Notes under the pieces: generated by a model
Told to the model about the DNA's origin: nothing
What the model saw: only the letters and a program-made list of their open reading frames with translations
Database searches by the model: none
Shown: piece by piece, positions 8,732-17,177 of the stretch
Position numbering within the stretch: position 1 is the first letter of the stretch
How the letters are laid out: each line of letters opens with the position of its first letter
From: JAGGVT01 sp965369605
GTDB lineage: Bacteria; JAJVIF01; JAGGVT01
Reading direction: 5' to 3'
Assembly (NCBI GenBank): GCA_965369605.1
Contig: CBDURE010000003.1
Span: 1-57,549 of the forward strand
DNA: 57,549 bases
Translations under genes and position numbers: made by a program

Positions 8732-8760
8732 TTGAATTGTCGTGGCTATTTTACTATAAT
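8732..8760 (+). promoter_or_regulatory. Sigma-70-type promoter of lipoprotein B
   Basis: TTGAAT (8732-8737), 17 bases, then TATAAT (8755-8760). The extended core TTTTACTATAAT is the same as at the promoter of paralogue A, so the promoter was copied with the gene. Confidence 0.8.
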
Positions 8761-8776
8761 ACACTCATGAATACGT

Positions 8777-8819
8777 ATATGTGAAAAGCATAAAGTCATT
8801 TCTTTAAGCTTTTTCATAT
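8777..8819 (+). promoter_or_regulatory. Leader hairpin upstream of lipoprotein B
   Basis: ATATGTGAAAAGC (8777-8789) can pair with GCTTTTTCATAT (8808-8819) with a small bulge. Position and inner stem match the leader hairpin of paralogue A, while the outer base pairs differ. That is the pattern expected if the structure, rather than the sequence, is kept. Confidence 0.45.
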
Positions 8820-8883
8820 TTAGAGATAGAATTCCTTAAAAAAATTATTTTCCAAATTCAATCTTTTTTTTTGGAGGTTTGCA

Positions 8884-11523
8884 ATGGTCCGCATTAGGTA
8901 TTCTGTATTAGTAATTGTACTAACCATTGTTGCATTCCTGATTGGCTGTTCAGGTGGTGGTGGCTCCAACCCAGTAACACCGGACAAAGCATCAGGTGCA
9001 ATGGATAATGTACCGATTATTGGCGTTACTGATGCTAAAAGTTCGTTTAACGCGATTGGTCTGTTCGGCGCTTATGAGCTGACAATCAATTCCGATTTGA
9101 CAACTGAGTTTGTATCAAAACGCGTTGGAGCTATCGGGGAGGATTATATCGTAAGCGGCCTGGCATTTTTCACGATTGCGCCCTGCCCAACATGTTTAAA
9201 GATGACTGGTGTGGAAATAACCCTGGATGGCAATGTGTTGTTAACATTTGAAATCAGCCATCCTTTCAAGAAGGGTATCACCGGTGATCCGCCATCCGCG
9301 TCGAATCGCCTTGATCTTGATGTATTTGATCTGGCTATGGTAATTGCACCAACCGGAGGCTTAGCTGTTCCCTACCCATTGACAGGAGAGACTGTGTATC
9401 CTGACAATTGTGTTGGCGCAGATGGCTACACCACCGAGCTTGCTGAAGTTATCGATGACGATGCTGCATTGCCATTTTTCCTTGTAATTGATGACAGTGA
9501 TACTGGCACATCAACTTGGAATAAGTTCGCGATGGGTGTAGAGAACTTGTCGTTCGATGCTGGATTCAATCTTTCGGGAGCCGTAATGACGTTCGATATG
9601 TATCTCACAATGGGATATGGTTTCGGCGCCAGGAAACCGGACAGGCTTGCACCGAAGTACTACAATCCAGAGTTTAACCGTAAAGCCGCGTGGAAAATCG
9701 CTGTAACACCGCCTGAGGGTGGCGATCCACCAGTTATGGGTAATACATGGGATGACAGTGACGGTGTAGCAACTCATGATGTTGTTGTTGAAGTTTATGA
9801 CTGGCAGATTGGCGCGACTGTTTCAGCTGAAGCAGATTTCGCTGATGCAGACCCATCTGAAATTTATGCCGCGAGTGAGCCATCAGGTGTTTCAATTGAG
9901 ATTCCGGGAATGAATACCGCTCTCAATACATTGGCAGTTCCTGATGTTCCTTCTGCTACCGGTATGGCTGATGATCCCTGGGTATTCACATTGGCAATAG
10001 CTAATCAAAATTTGCTTGCGCCTGGTGAGTACGCTGGCCTTGTCAAGGTTACAGATGAACGTGCAGTCATGACGCCGGCAGATGGACGAGATTTCATTAT
10101 CGATACTGATGATGGAATCGAGCTCGTTCACTATTCAATGCCCGAGTATGCCACATATCAGATCTTTACCGCGACTGTGGTTCTTGGCTGCGGACCAATT
10201 ACCGGTGATATCACAGCTCCGCCAGTATGTCCCCATGTCGGAGTGATTAATGGCGCAAGTGTAAGTTTCACCGCGCTGGCCGCAAGTGGTAACGGCGGAG
10301 ATCCTATCGTGCTTTATGAATGGGATATGGATTATGATGGAACCACATTCGATGTGGATGGCACTGGCGCTACATCAGCACTAGGACCATTCGTAAATGG
10401 GAACTGTGGAACGCCACCTGAAGATCCTGTCACATACACTGTTGCGGTTCGAGCGACAGACAGCTGTGATCCGGCAAATGTGACTGTGTTCGATACTTGT
10501 GACGTTGTCGTTGATGTATGTGATCCACCTCCGATTTACTCAATCGATTTCATTCCGATGGACGCAGGAGACGAATACTTTGACGTCGCTGTTGCACCTG
10601 ATGGAGTGGTCTATGTAGTTGCAGACCATCCATCCACAGGCAACACAGGTGGTCAAATGAACTTAGGTGGTACAAGAACCTGCCTTAAATTTGACAATGA
10701 GCCACTTGGCAACATGCAGGTTATTAACCCTGGTTATGGAATGGCAAACCCATATCCTGCCTGGACTACATTTACTGGTGAGTGGAAAATGGTTGACTGT
10801 TCTCCTGATGGCATGCATGTAGGCACAAACCTCGGTCAATGCGCACTTTGCTCCTGGGTTGTTACAGGAACAAACGCAACACAGCAGAATGCAACTTACA
10901 TTTGGTGTGGCTCTACTGGTGGGTTATCCACATCTCCTGATGTAACGAATCACTTAACAGCTTCATATGGAGGGCGAGTTGCAATGTATGGTGAAAGAAG
11001 CCCCAATTGCCCGTCATTCCCTGCACTATGTGATTTCGTAATATCATGGCCTGATAGCAGTCCGGGTTTGAATAGCACTTACGCTATCGCCACTGGTGTA
11101 ATGTATGACCTTATTGCCGGTGAACTTGCAGGGATTGAAGGCATGTCAGGAACTAACAATATGCTGGTTTTCCTGAGTGACGACGCTACATCACTTGGCG
11201 CTTTAAAAGTTGTCGGCACGACTGTTGGCTTTGGTACTATGGCAGAAATTGCAACATACAAAGCCTTTGGAACCGGCGATGACGAATTCACTGGCGGACT
11301 TGATGTTGCGATGGATTCAGCCGGACATGTAGTTACACTTGAAGACCATGGCAGTGGTATGTACAGGTTCCAGAAATTCGACACCTACGCTGCAAGTTTC
11401 GTACACATATACACCAGCGATTGGATTGACGATGGTGATCCGTTAAGAATAGATTTCGACACTGCTGATGATGAGCTTTATGTAGTAACATCAACAGGTA
11501 TTCATGCCTGCCACGTGGACTAG
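8884..11523 (+). CDS. Surface lipoprotein, PKD-like, paralogue B
   Basis: An 879-residue lipoprotein with signal MVRIRYSVLVIVLTIVAFLIGC (Cys22). The first 430 residues are nearly the same as paralogue A, including TNSDLTTEF-like and VGAIGEDYIVSGLAFFT text. A PKD-like module follows (about 445-560; IVLYEWDMDYDGTTFDVDG, VTYTVAVRATDSCD). The C-terminal region differs strongly from paralogue A except at the end, where the propeller-like GGLDVAMDSAGHVVTLEDH, YRFQKFD and DTADDELYV recur. It has its own promoter, leader and terminator, so it is a single-gene unit. A conserved anchor and stalk with a variable outer part suggests an antigen-like or binding protein, but no substrate can be inferred. 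Confidence 0.85.
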   Translation: MVRIRYSVLVIVLTIVAFLIGCSGGGGSNPVTPDKASGAMDNVPIIGVTDAKSSFNAIGLFGAYELTINSDLTTEFVSKRVGAIGEDYIVSGLAFFTIAPCPTCLKMTGVEITLDGNVLLTFEISHPFKKGITGDPPSASNRLDLDVFDLAMVIAPTGGLAVPYPLTGETVYPDNCVGADGYTTELAEVIDDDAALPFFLVIDDSDTGTSTWNKFAMGVENLSFDAGFNLSGAVMTFDMYLTMGYGFGARKPDRLAPKYYNPEFNRKAAWKIAVTPPEGGDPPVMGNTWDDSDGVATHDVVVEVYDWQIGATVSAEADFADADPSEIYAASEPSGVSIEIPGMNTALNTLAVPDVPSATGMADDPWVFTLAIANQNLLAPGEYAGLVKVTDERAVMTPADGRDFIIDTDDGIELVHYSMPEYATYQIFTATVVLGCGPITGDITAPPVCPHVGVINGASVSFTALAASGNGGDPIVLYEWDMDYDGTTFDVDGTGATSALGPFVNGNCGTPPEDPVTYTVAVRATDSCDPANVTVFDTCDVVVDVCDPPPIYSIDFIPMDAGDEYFDVAVAPDGVVYVVADHPSTGNTGGQMNLGGTRTCLKFDNEPLGNMQVINPGYGMANPYPAWTTFTGEWKMVDCSPDGMHVGTNLGQCALCSWVVTGTNATQQNATYIWCGSTGGLSTSPDVTNHLTASYGGRVAMYGERSPNCPSFPALCDFVISWPDSSPGLNSTYAIATGVMYDLIAGELAGIEGMSGTNNMLVFLSDDATSLGALKVVGTTVGFGTMAEIATYKAFGTGDDEFTGGLDVAMDSAGHVVTLEDHGSGMYRFQKFDTYAASFVHIYTSDWIDDGDPLRIDFDTADDELYVVTSTGIHACHVD

Positions 11524-11586
11524 GCATAAATAACAGTACAGAAAACAGTGTAATTAATCTATACTGTTCAATCAGATGAACAAGAG

Positions 11587-11620
11587 TATCCCCCGCTAAC
11601 GCGGGGGATATTTATTTCCA
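11587..11620 (+). terminator. Rho-independent terminator after lipoprotein B
   Basis: The stem TATCCCCCGC / GCGGGGGATA around loop TAAC is followed by TTTATTTCC. It lies 64 bases after the stop codon and ends the lipoprotein B unit before the fatty-acid cluster. Confidence 0.88.
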
Positions 11621-11659
11621 TTTTCAGGATATACATTGATAAATTGAAGAATTTTATGT

Positions 11660-11688
11660 TCATAATTGGGTTAAAATCATTTATAATC
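11660..11688 (+). promoter_or_regulatory. Candidate promoter of the plsX-fab cluster
   Basis: TATAAT at 11683-11688 with TTCATA 17 bases upstream (11660-11665). The leader that follows can fold AACTGGTGG (11708) against CCACCGGTT (11752) around an inner GAATGAAAT / ATTCTTTG-like hairpin, ending just before the plsX start. No FapR- or FabR-type operator is recognisable. Confidence 0.5.
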
Positions 11689-11767
11689 AATATTTTGGTT
11701 AAAAGCTAACTGGTGGGACCAACGAATGAAATTTCATTCTTTGATAATCACCACCGGTTGATTTTTG

Positions 11768-12832
11768 ATGGATAAAATGGAAGACGGCATAAATAACGGG
11801 ATTCACTGGATTGCTCTTGATGCGATGGGTGGCGATGATGCGCCGTCCGCGATTGTTCAGGGAGCTGTTATTGCCGCATCGAAAGGAGTGCATGTAATAC
11901 TTGTCGGAGATGAAAAGGTTATCCGAAAGGAACTTGGCGATTCAGGCGGAGACTGCCTGAAAATCTTTCATGCCTCAGAGCAGATAGAAATGGGCGATTC
12001 TCCTGTTCGCGCGATGAAAAAGAAACCGGACAATTCTCTCGCTCGTGCTTTTGAACTCGCTCGTGATAAAAAAGCGTCAGCAGTGTTAAGCGCTGGCAAT
12101 TCAGGAGCTATGCTCGTTGCGGCTAAATGGGTGCTTGGCGACACGCCGGGGATTTTTCGTCCCGCAATTGCAATTCCAATGCCCACGCCAAAAGGTGAAT
12201 CTGTGTTATTGGATGCCGGTGTATCTACCGACTGTTCACCTGAAAATCTTTATCAGTTTGCTGTCATGGGGCATTTTTACGCAAAGAAAGTTTTGAAAAG
12301 AGAGAAGCCGTCGATTGCGCTTTTAAACATAGGTGAAGAGAAATCAAAGGGAAACGTGATTGTTCAGAGAGCACACGAATTTCTCAGTGCGAGTAAATTA
12401 AATTTCATTGGTAACATTGAAGGAAATGAAATCTTTGACGGCAAAGCGGATGTCATAGTGTGTGATGGTTTTGTTGGAAACATCATGCTCAAGGCGATAG
12501 AGGGAACCGCGACGCTGTTTTTGGGGACTTTCAGGGAAATAATTACTCACAGCGGATGGAAAGAACGTCTTGGGGCAATGATGATTAGTGGTTCGGTGAA
12601 ATCGATAAGAAGGAAAATGGATTGGCGGGAATACGGCGGCGCTCTGATAATGGGTGTAAAGGGGAATGTGGTAATTACTCATGGGAAATCGCAGGCATCG
12701 ACCATAGCGAACGCCCTTGAATTTGCACAAAAATTGGCGAATGCGGACCTGGCTGGCAGCATTTCTGAAGAAATAGCAAACAACATGAAGGAGACCTTGG
12801 TTATGACCGGGTCTTCTGATGAAATGGAGTAA
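11768..12832 (+). CDS. plsX: Phosphate acyltransferase PlsX
   Basis: A 354-residue cytosolic enzyme that makes acyl-phosphate from acyl-ACP for phosphatidic-acid synthesis with PlsY. The PlsX hallmarks are present: the N-terminal IALDAMGGDDAP, then EQIEMGDSPVRAMKKKPDNSL, LSAGNSGAMLVAAK, LLNIGEEKSKG, NFIGNIEGNEIFDGKADVIVCDGFVGNIMLKAIEG and GALIMGVKGNVVITHGKS. The length is normal. I chose the ATG at 11768 because a preceding TTG adds only one codon; the ribosome-binding site is weak (GGTTG). It heads the fab operon, and fabH follows after six bases. The usual upstream partners rpmF and yceD (DUF177) are absent here. Confidence 0.95.
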   Translation: MDKMEDGINNGIHWIALDAMGGDDAPSAIVQGAVIAASKGVHVILVGDEKVIRKELGDSGGDCLKIFHASEQIEMGDSPVRAMKKKPDNSLARAFELARDKKASAVLSAGNSGAMLVAAKWVLGDTPGIFRPAIAIPMPTPKGESVLLDAGVSTDCSPENLYQFAVMGHFYAKKVLKREKPSIALLNIGEEKSKGNVIVQRAHEFLSASKLNFIGNIEGNEIFDGKADVIVCDGFVGNIMLKAIEGTATLFLGTFREIITHSGWKERLGAMMISGSVKSIRRKMDWREYGGALIMGVKGNVVITHGKSQASTIANALEFAQKLANADLAGSISEEIANNMKETLVMTGSSDEME

Positions 12833-12838
12833 ACGGAT

Positions 12839-13960
12839 ATGCTTAATCTTAACATTCAAAATGTTTCAATTACCGGTATAGGAATGTATGTTCCTGAAAA
12901 AACACTGGATAACGCTCATTTTGAATCATATCTCGACACATCGGATGAGTGGATTACCAAGCGCACAGGAGTAAAAACCAGGTGTATTGTTGAAAAGGGC
13001 ACTCCCAACAGTGTTCTCGCTTATCAAGCGTCTATAAAAGCCCTTGAAATGAGCGGAATTGCTCCTGAGGAACTTGACCTGATTATTGTTGCAACAATTA
13101 CACCCGACAGGATTTTTCCGTCAACGGCATGCACTCTTCAGGCAAAGCTGGGAGCGAAAGGTGCTGGAGCTTTGGATGTTCTTGCGGCTTGCAGTGGCTT
13201 TGTTTATGGCCTTTCACTTGCTCACGGACAGATGGCGCTTGGACATGTTAAAAAGGCGCTTGTTGTCGGAAGTGAAGTTATGAGTTCAATCCTTGATTAC
13301 AATGACCGGGGAGTCTGTGTCCTGTTTGGTGATGGCGCAGGAGCGGTTGTTCTTGAAAACGTGCCGGAAGACAAGGGAAGCCTGGTTGATTACATAATCA
13401 GGGCGGATGGACGCCAGGGAGAGATTCTCTATATGCCGGGTGGGGGAAGTTTGAATCCGACGACTTTGGAAACTGTCAACCAGAATATGCACACAGTGAA
13501 AATGGAAGGCAACAAGGTTTTCAAACTCGCGATAAAGCACATGGCGGAACTTGCACGGGAAATCACACAGCGAAACGGTTTGACTCTGGATGACATCGAC
13601 CTGATATGCATTCATCAAGCGAACATTCGAATTGTGAAAGGTGTAATGTCAGCTCTTCGCCTGGATATGGATACAAAGAGTTATAACAACATTGACCGGT
13701 ATGGAAATACCACAGCGGCAAGCATTCCATTATGCGTACATGATGCTTTCAAGGATAACCGGCTTCGTAAAGGCGACAAGCTGATGATACTTACTTTCGG
13801 CGCCGGATTGACATATTCAGCCGCGCTGGTGGAATGGGGTATGGACAATGAAATTCAGGATTCAGATGCTGTAACGCAAACAAAGAAAGCGATTGTAGAC
13901 CGGAAAATTACAGTTCCGGCTGGTACAAATGGAAGGAAAAACACAAGTATGGATATGTAG
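12839..13960 (+). CDS. fabH: Beta-ketoacyl-ACP synthase III FabH
   Basis: A 373-residue initiating condensing enzyme that joins acetyl-CoA to malonyl-ACP. The catalytic triad is visible: Cys118 in AACSG, His259 in HQAN and Asn290 in RYGNTTAAS. The GDGAGAVVL motif is present near residue 164. The sequence carries about 40 extra residues after the usual FabH end (WGMD), a polar tail QDSDAVTQTKKA...NTSMDM of unknown role. It lies six bases after plsX with GGAG upstream. A hairpin terminator follows directly. Confidence 0.95.
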   Translation: MLNLNIQNVSITGIGMYVPEKTLDNAHFESYLDTSDEWITKRTGVKTRCIVEKGTPNSVLAYQASIKALEMSGIAPEELDLIIVATITPDRIFPSTACTLQAKLGAKGAGALDVLAACSGFVYGLSLAHGQMALGHVKKALVVGSEVMSSILDYNDRGVCVLFGDGAGAVVLENVPEDKGSLVDYIIRADGRQGEILYMPGGGSLNPTTLETVNQNMHTVKMEGNKVFKLAIKHMAELAREITQRNGLTLDDIDLICIHQANIRIVKGVMSALRLDMDTKSYNNIDRYGNTTAASIPLCVHDAFKDNRLRKGDKLMILTFGAGLTYSAALVEWGMDNEIQDSDAVTQTKKAIVDRKITVPAGTNGRKNTSMDM

Positions 13961-13990
13961 TAAGCAGAGGGGTTAGCTTCTCTGCTTTTG
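13961..13990 (+). terminator. Intra-cluster terminator or attenuator between fabH and fabD
   Basis: AAGCAGAG (13962-13969) pairs with CTCTGCTT (13980-13987) around a ten-base loop and is followed by TTTTG. It begins at the fabH stop codon. It may set a lower level for plsX-fabH than for fabD-fabG-fabF, or mark a separate fabD promoter in the following 70 bases. Confidence 0.65.
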
Positions 13991-14059
13991 CAAATAAATT
14001 TTGTCGTTTACTTAAAGACTAAAATTGCCCGGTTTGACTGCCGGAGAGCGTTGTAAAAT

Positions 14060-15025
14060 ATGAAAACTGCATTTGTATTCCCCGGGCAGGGGTCACAGAA
14101 AGTAGGGATGGGAAAGGAACTATATGATGAGTTTCCCGAATCCCGTGAGGTTTTCGAACAAGCGAACGAAGCTGTCGATATTGACCTCATAAGCCTTATT
14201 TTTGAAGGGCCTATTGAGGAGCTGGTAAAAACGGAATTTGCCCAGCCGGCAATTTTAACGGTTAGCATAGCCGCTTATGAAGCATTTAGAAAAAGATGCG
14301 ACCTTGAACCTATATATCTTGCCGGACATTCACTTGGCGAATTTTCCGCGCTTGTTGTTTCACAGGCGTTGGAGTTGAAAGATGCTGTCAGGCTGGTAAA
14401 CAAAAGAGGGCAGTTTATTCAGGAAGCTGTTCCAATTGGTGAAGGCGGTATGGCGGCCCTTCTTGGCGGGGATTTAATGCAGATTGGGAAACTTATAACA
14501 GACCTCGGACTGGATGGGTGCCTGGAAATCGCTAACTTCAATACGCCATCTCAGATTGTCATCTCCGGTGAAAAGGAACTTGTGAAACTGGCAATGGAAA
14601 AAGCGCCTGAATATGGAATCAAAAAAGCGATTCCTCTTAAGGTATCCGCTCCGTTTCACAGCCGAATGATGGACCCCGCAAGGGAGAAATTCTCGAAGGA
14701 ACTGGCTGTAACCGAGTTTCATCCAATGAGTTATCCTGTAATAACAAACGCGGATGGCGTACCAAATCAGGATTGTGGTGAACTACCGAATATCCTGTCA
14801 GAGCAAATTGCTAACGCCGTTTTGTGGGATCAGTCAGTGAGATTAATGCTGTCGGAGGGAATAGATACGTTTATCGAATTCGGACCGATTGTCCTTATGC
14901 CAATGATAAAACGCGGGTACAGCGATATGGCTGATTTTAAGCTGTTCAACGTAAGCAATCCGGGACAGTTGAAAGCCACTCTTGAATCGCTTAAGGAACT
15001 TGGAGTTGATGTAAAAGACAACTGA
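14060..15025 (+). CDS. fabD: Malonyl-CoA:ACP transacylase FabD
   Basis: A 321-residue enzyme that moves malonyl from CoA to ACP. It opens with the FabD signature AFVFPGQGSQKVGMG, has the nucleophile Ser91 in GHSLGE, and has catalytic His200 in APFHSRMM. It ends with the conserved FIEFGP segment near residue 273. The length is slightly above the usual 310. GGAGAG lies 13 bases before the ATG, a long spacing. The stop codon overlaps the fabG start by one base (TGATG), indicating translational coupling. Confidence 0.96.
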   Translation: MKTAFVFPGQGSQKVGMGKELYDEFPESREVFEQANEAVDIDLISLIFEGPIEELVKTEFAQPAILTVSIAAYEAFRKRCDLEPIYLAGHSLGEFSALVVSQALELKDAVRLVNKRGQFIQEAVPIGEGGMAALLGGDLMQIGKLITDLGLDGCLEIANFNTPSQIVISGEKELVKLAMEKAPEYGIKKAIPLKVSAPFHSRMMDPAREKFSKELAVTEFHPMSYPVITNADGVPNQDCGELPNILSEQIANAVLWDQSVRLMLSEGIDTFIEFGPIVLMPMIKRGYSDMADFKLFNVSNPGQLKATLESLKELGVDVKDN

Positions 15026-15777
15026 TGGATTTCAAACTGGAAAATAAAACAGCTCTGGTTACCGGCGCATCCGGCGGAATAGGAAGCGCGATTGCCGTTG
15101 TGCTGGCATCAGCCGGAGCGAAGATTTATATCCATTATAATAAGAACTCACAAAAAGCGGATGAGGTTGTAAGTGAGATAGAATCAAACGGCGGTATGGC
15201 GGTTGCTATTTCAGGCGATATAACGGATTCAAAAGCTCGCGAATCAGTTATCTCGCAAATCATTGATGAATCTGAAAATCTTCATATCCTTGTGAACAAC
15301 GCGGCGGTGAATCAGGAAGGGTTGTTTGTCCGCCAGAAAAATACTGACATGGATTTTGTATTCGGCACAAACCTGTTTGGGCTAATGAATCTGACCAGGC
15401 TTGCGGTGAAATACATGATGAAAATTCGATATGGAAGATTAATTCATATTTCATCACCAGCCGCGACTGCCGGTTCACCGGCGCAAACGCTTTATTCCGC
15501 CAGCAAAGCGGCTTTGCATGGATTATCAAAATCGCTGGCTTTGGAACTGGGGTCGAGGAATATAACATCGAATGTCGTTATCCCGGGAATCATAAACACA
15601 AAAATGCTTGATGACATCACAGATGAAAGGCGTGAGTTTTTCTTAAGCAGAATTCCGATGGGAAGATTTGGCGAACCTGAGGAAGTAGCTTATGCTGTAC
15701 GGTTTCTTGCCAGCGACGAAGCGCGATATATAAGCGGTTGCGAATTAACCGTGACCGGCGGCGGCGCTGTTTTTTAA
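15025..15777 (+). CDS. fabG: 3-oxoacyl-ACP reductase FabG
   Basis: A 250-residue short-chain dehydrogenase that reduces beta-ketoacyl-ACP with NADPH. It has the TGASGGIG cofactor loop (14-21), NNAA (91-94), catalytic Ser144, Tyr157 and Lys161 in YSASK, and the C-terminal CELTVTGGGAVF. Its place between fabD and fabF supports FabG over other reductases of this large family. The acpP gene normally found after fabG is missing: the next 67 bases are AT-rich spacer with only a ribosome-binding site. Confidence 0.92.
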   Translation: MDFKLENKTALVTGASGGIGSAIAVVLASAGAKIYIHYNKNSQKADEVVSEIESNGGMAVAISGDITDSKARESVISQIIDESENLHILVNNAAVNQEGLFVRQKNTDMDFVFGTNLFGLMNLTRLAVKYMMKIRYGRLIHISSPAATAGSPAQTLYSASKAALHGLSKSLALELGSRNITSNVVIPGIINTKMLDDITDERREFFLSRIPMGRFGEPEEVAYAVRFLASDEARYISGCELTVTGGGAVF

Positions 15778-15844
15778 TTTGATATTTTTACTATTTATAT
15801 ATTTTAATCTTTATTCATAATTCTGAAATCCCTGGAGGTTTTTC

Positions 15845-17080
15845 GTGGAACGCAGGGTAGCAATAACAGGGTTGGGAGTTATCTCAACATTTGGAACTGG
15901 AAAGGATATTCTGTGGGAAAATGCGCGGGATGGTGTTTCCGGTATCAGACGAACTCAGGCTTTTGATGTTGAAAATTACTCGGTACAGATTGCCAGTGAG
16001 TGTATTCATTTCAAGCCGGAAGAGTTCATGGACGCAAAGGAAATTAAACGCACTGACCGATTTGTCCATTTCGCGGTTGCCGCGTCGAAATTGTGCGTGG
16101 ATGATTCAGGAATCGATTTGGAAAAATGCGACAGGGATAGATTTGGCGTCATACTTGGCAGCGGAATAGGCGGTTTGGGAGTCCTTTGCAGGGATGCTGT
16201 CAAACTTGAAAAGGCTGGGCCGAAACGAGTTTCGCCTTTTTATATTCCGGCGTCAATTCCAAACATGTCGAGTGGAATAGTAGCGATTCATCACGGGCTA
16301 AAAGGGCCTAATTTTGTAGTCGTTACAGCATGCGCATCATCAACACACGCATTGGGTGAATCATTCAACCATATCAGGCTTGGAAACGCGGATGCAATAT
16401 TGACAGGCGGTTCAGAAGCCGCTGTGGTTCCGTCCGGTTATGCCGGATTCGCCAACATGGGCGCGCTGTCCAAACGTAATGACGTTCCGGAAAAAGCCAG
16501 CAGGCCTTTCGACAAAGAACGTGATGGTTTTATTGTTGGAGAAGGCGGCGTTACCATTATGTTAGAGGAGTGGGAACACGCTAAAAAACGTGATGCGAAA
16601 ATTTATGGTGAGGTAATCGGCTATGGTTTAAGCGGGGACGCTTTCCATATTACAGCTCCGGCGCCAGGCGGCGAAGGCGCTGCAAGGTGCATTAAAATGG
16701 CTTTGAAAGATGCCGGCATCACTGTAGACGATATTGATTACATAAACGCGCACGGAACAAGCACTCCACTAAACGATAAAGCAGAGACTGAAGCGCTTAA
16801 AAATGTATTTGGCGACAGGGCATATAAGATTCCTATAAGTTCAACGAAATCAGTAGTCGGACATCTTCTGGGCGCAGGCGGAGCGATTGAACTCGCAGCC
16901 AGCCTTGTGGGAATGCAGCACGGAATGATTCATCAAACAGCAAACTATGAAATCCCGGATCCTGATTGTGACCTTGATTATGTCGGCGGGGAATCGCGTG
17001 AACACAAGATTAAGTATATGCTGAAAGACTCTTTTGGGTTTGGCGGACAGAACGCGGCTTTGATTATTAAGGCACAGTAA
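15845..17080 (+). CDS. fabF: Beta-ketoacyl-ACP synthase II FabF
   Basis: A 411-residue elongating condensing enzyme. Cys163 in TACASSTHALGE, His303 in NAHGTSTPLND, Lys335 in SSTKS and His340 in VVGHLLGAGG give the complete KAS I/II active site, with the GFGGQN loop near the end. The start is GTG (15845), preceded by GGAGG seven bases upstream; no nearby ATG fits the family's MERRVAITGLG opening as well. It probably shares a transcript with fabD and fabG. Confidence 0.96.
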   Translation: MERRVAITGLGVISTFGTGKDILWENARDGVSGIRRTQAFDVENYSVQIASECIHFKPEEFMDAKEIKRTDRFVHFAVAASKLCVDDSGIDLEKCDRDRFGVILGSGIGGLGVLCRDAVKLEKAGPKRVSPFYIPASIPNMSSGIVAIHHGLKGPNFVVVTACASSTHALGESFNHIRLGNADAILTGGSEAAVVPSGYAGFANMGALSKRNDVPEKASRPFDKERDGFIVGEGGVTIMLEEWEHAKKRDAKIYGEVIGYGLSGDAFHITAPAPGGEGAARCIKMALKDAGITVDDIDYINAHGTSTPLNDKAETEALKNVFGDRAYKIPISSTKSVVGHLLGAGGAIELAASLVGMQHGMIHQTANYEIPDPDCDLDYVGGESREHKIKYMLKDSFGFGGQNAALIIKAQ

Positions 17081-17177
17081 GGAATTTATTTCAAACCACA
17101 TTTGATTAAAAAGTGGTTGCTGAATTTTATATTTAAAACAAAAACAAACGGAGTGCCAAACTCCTGGAGGTTTTAAA

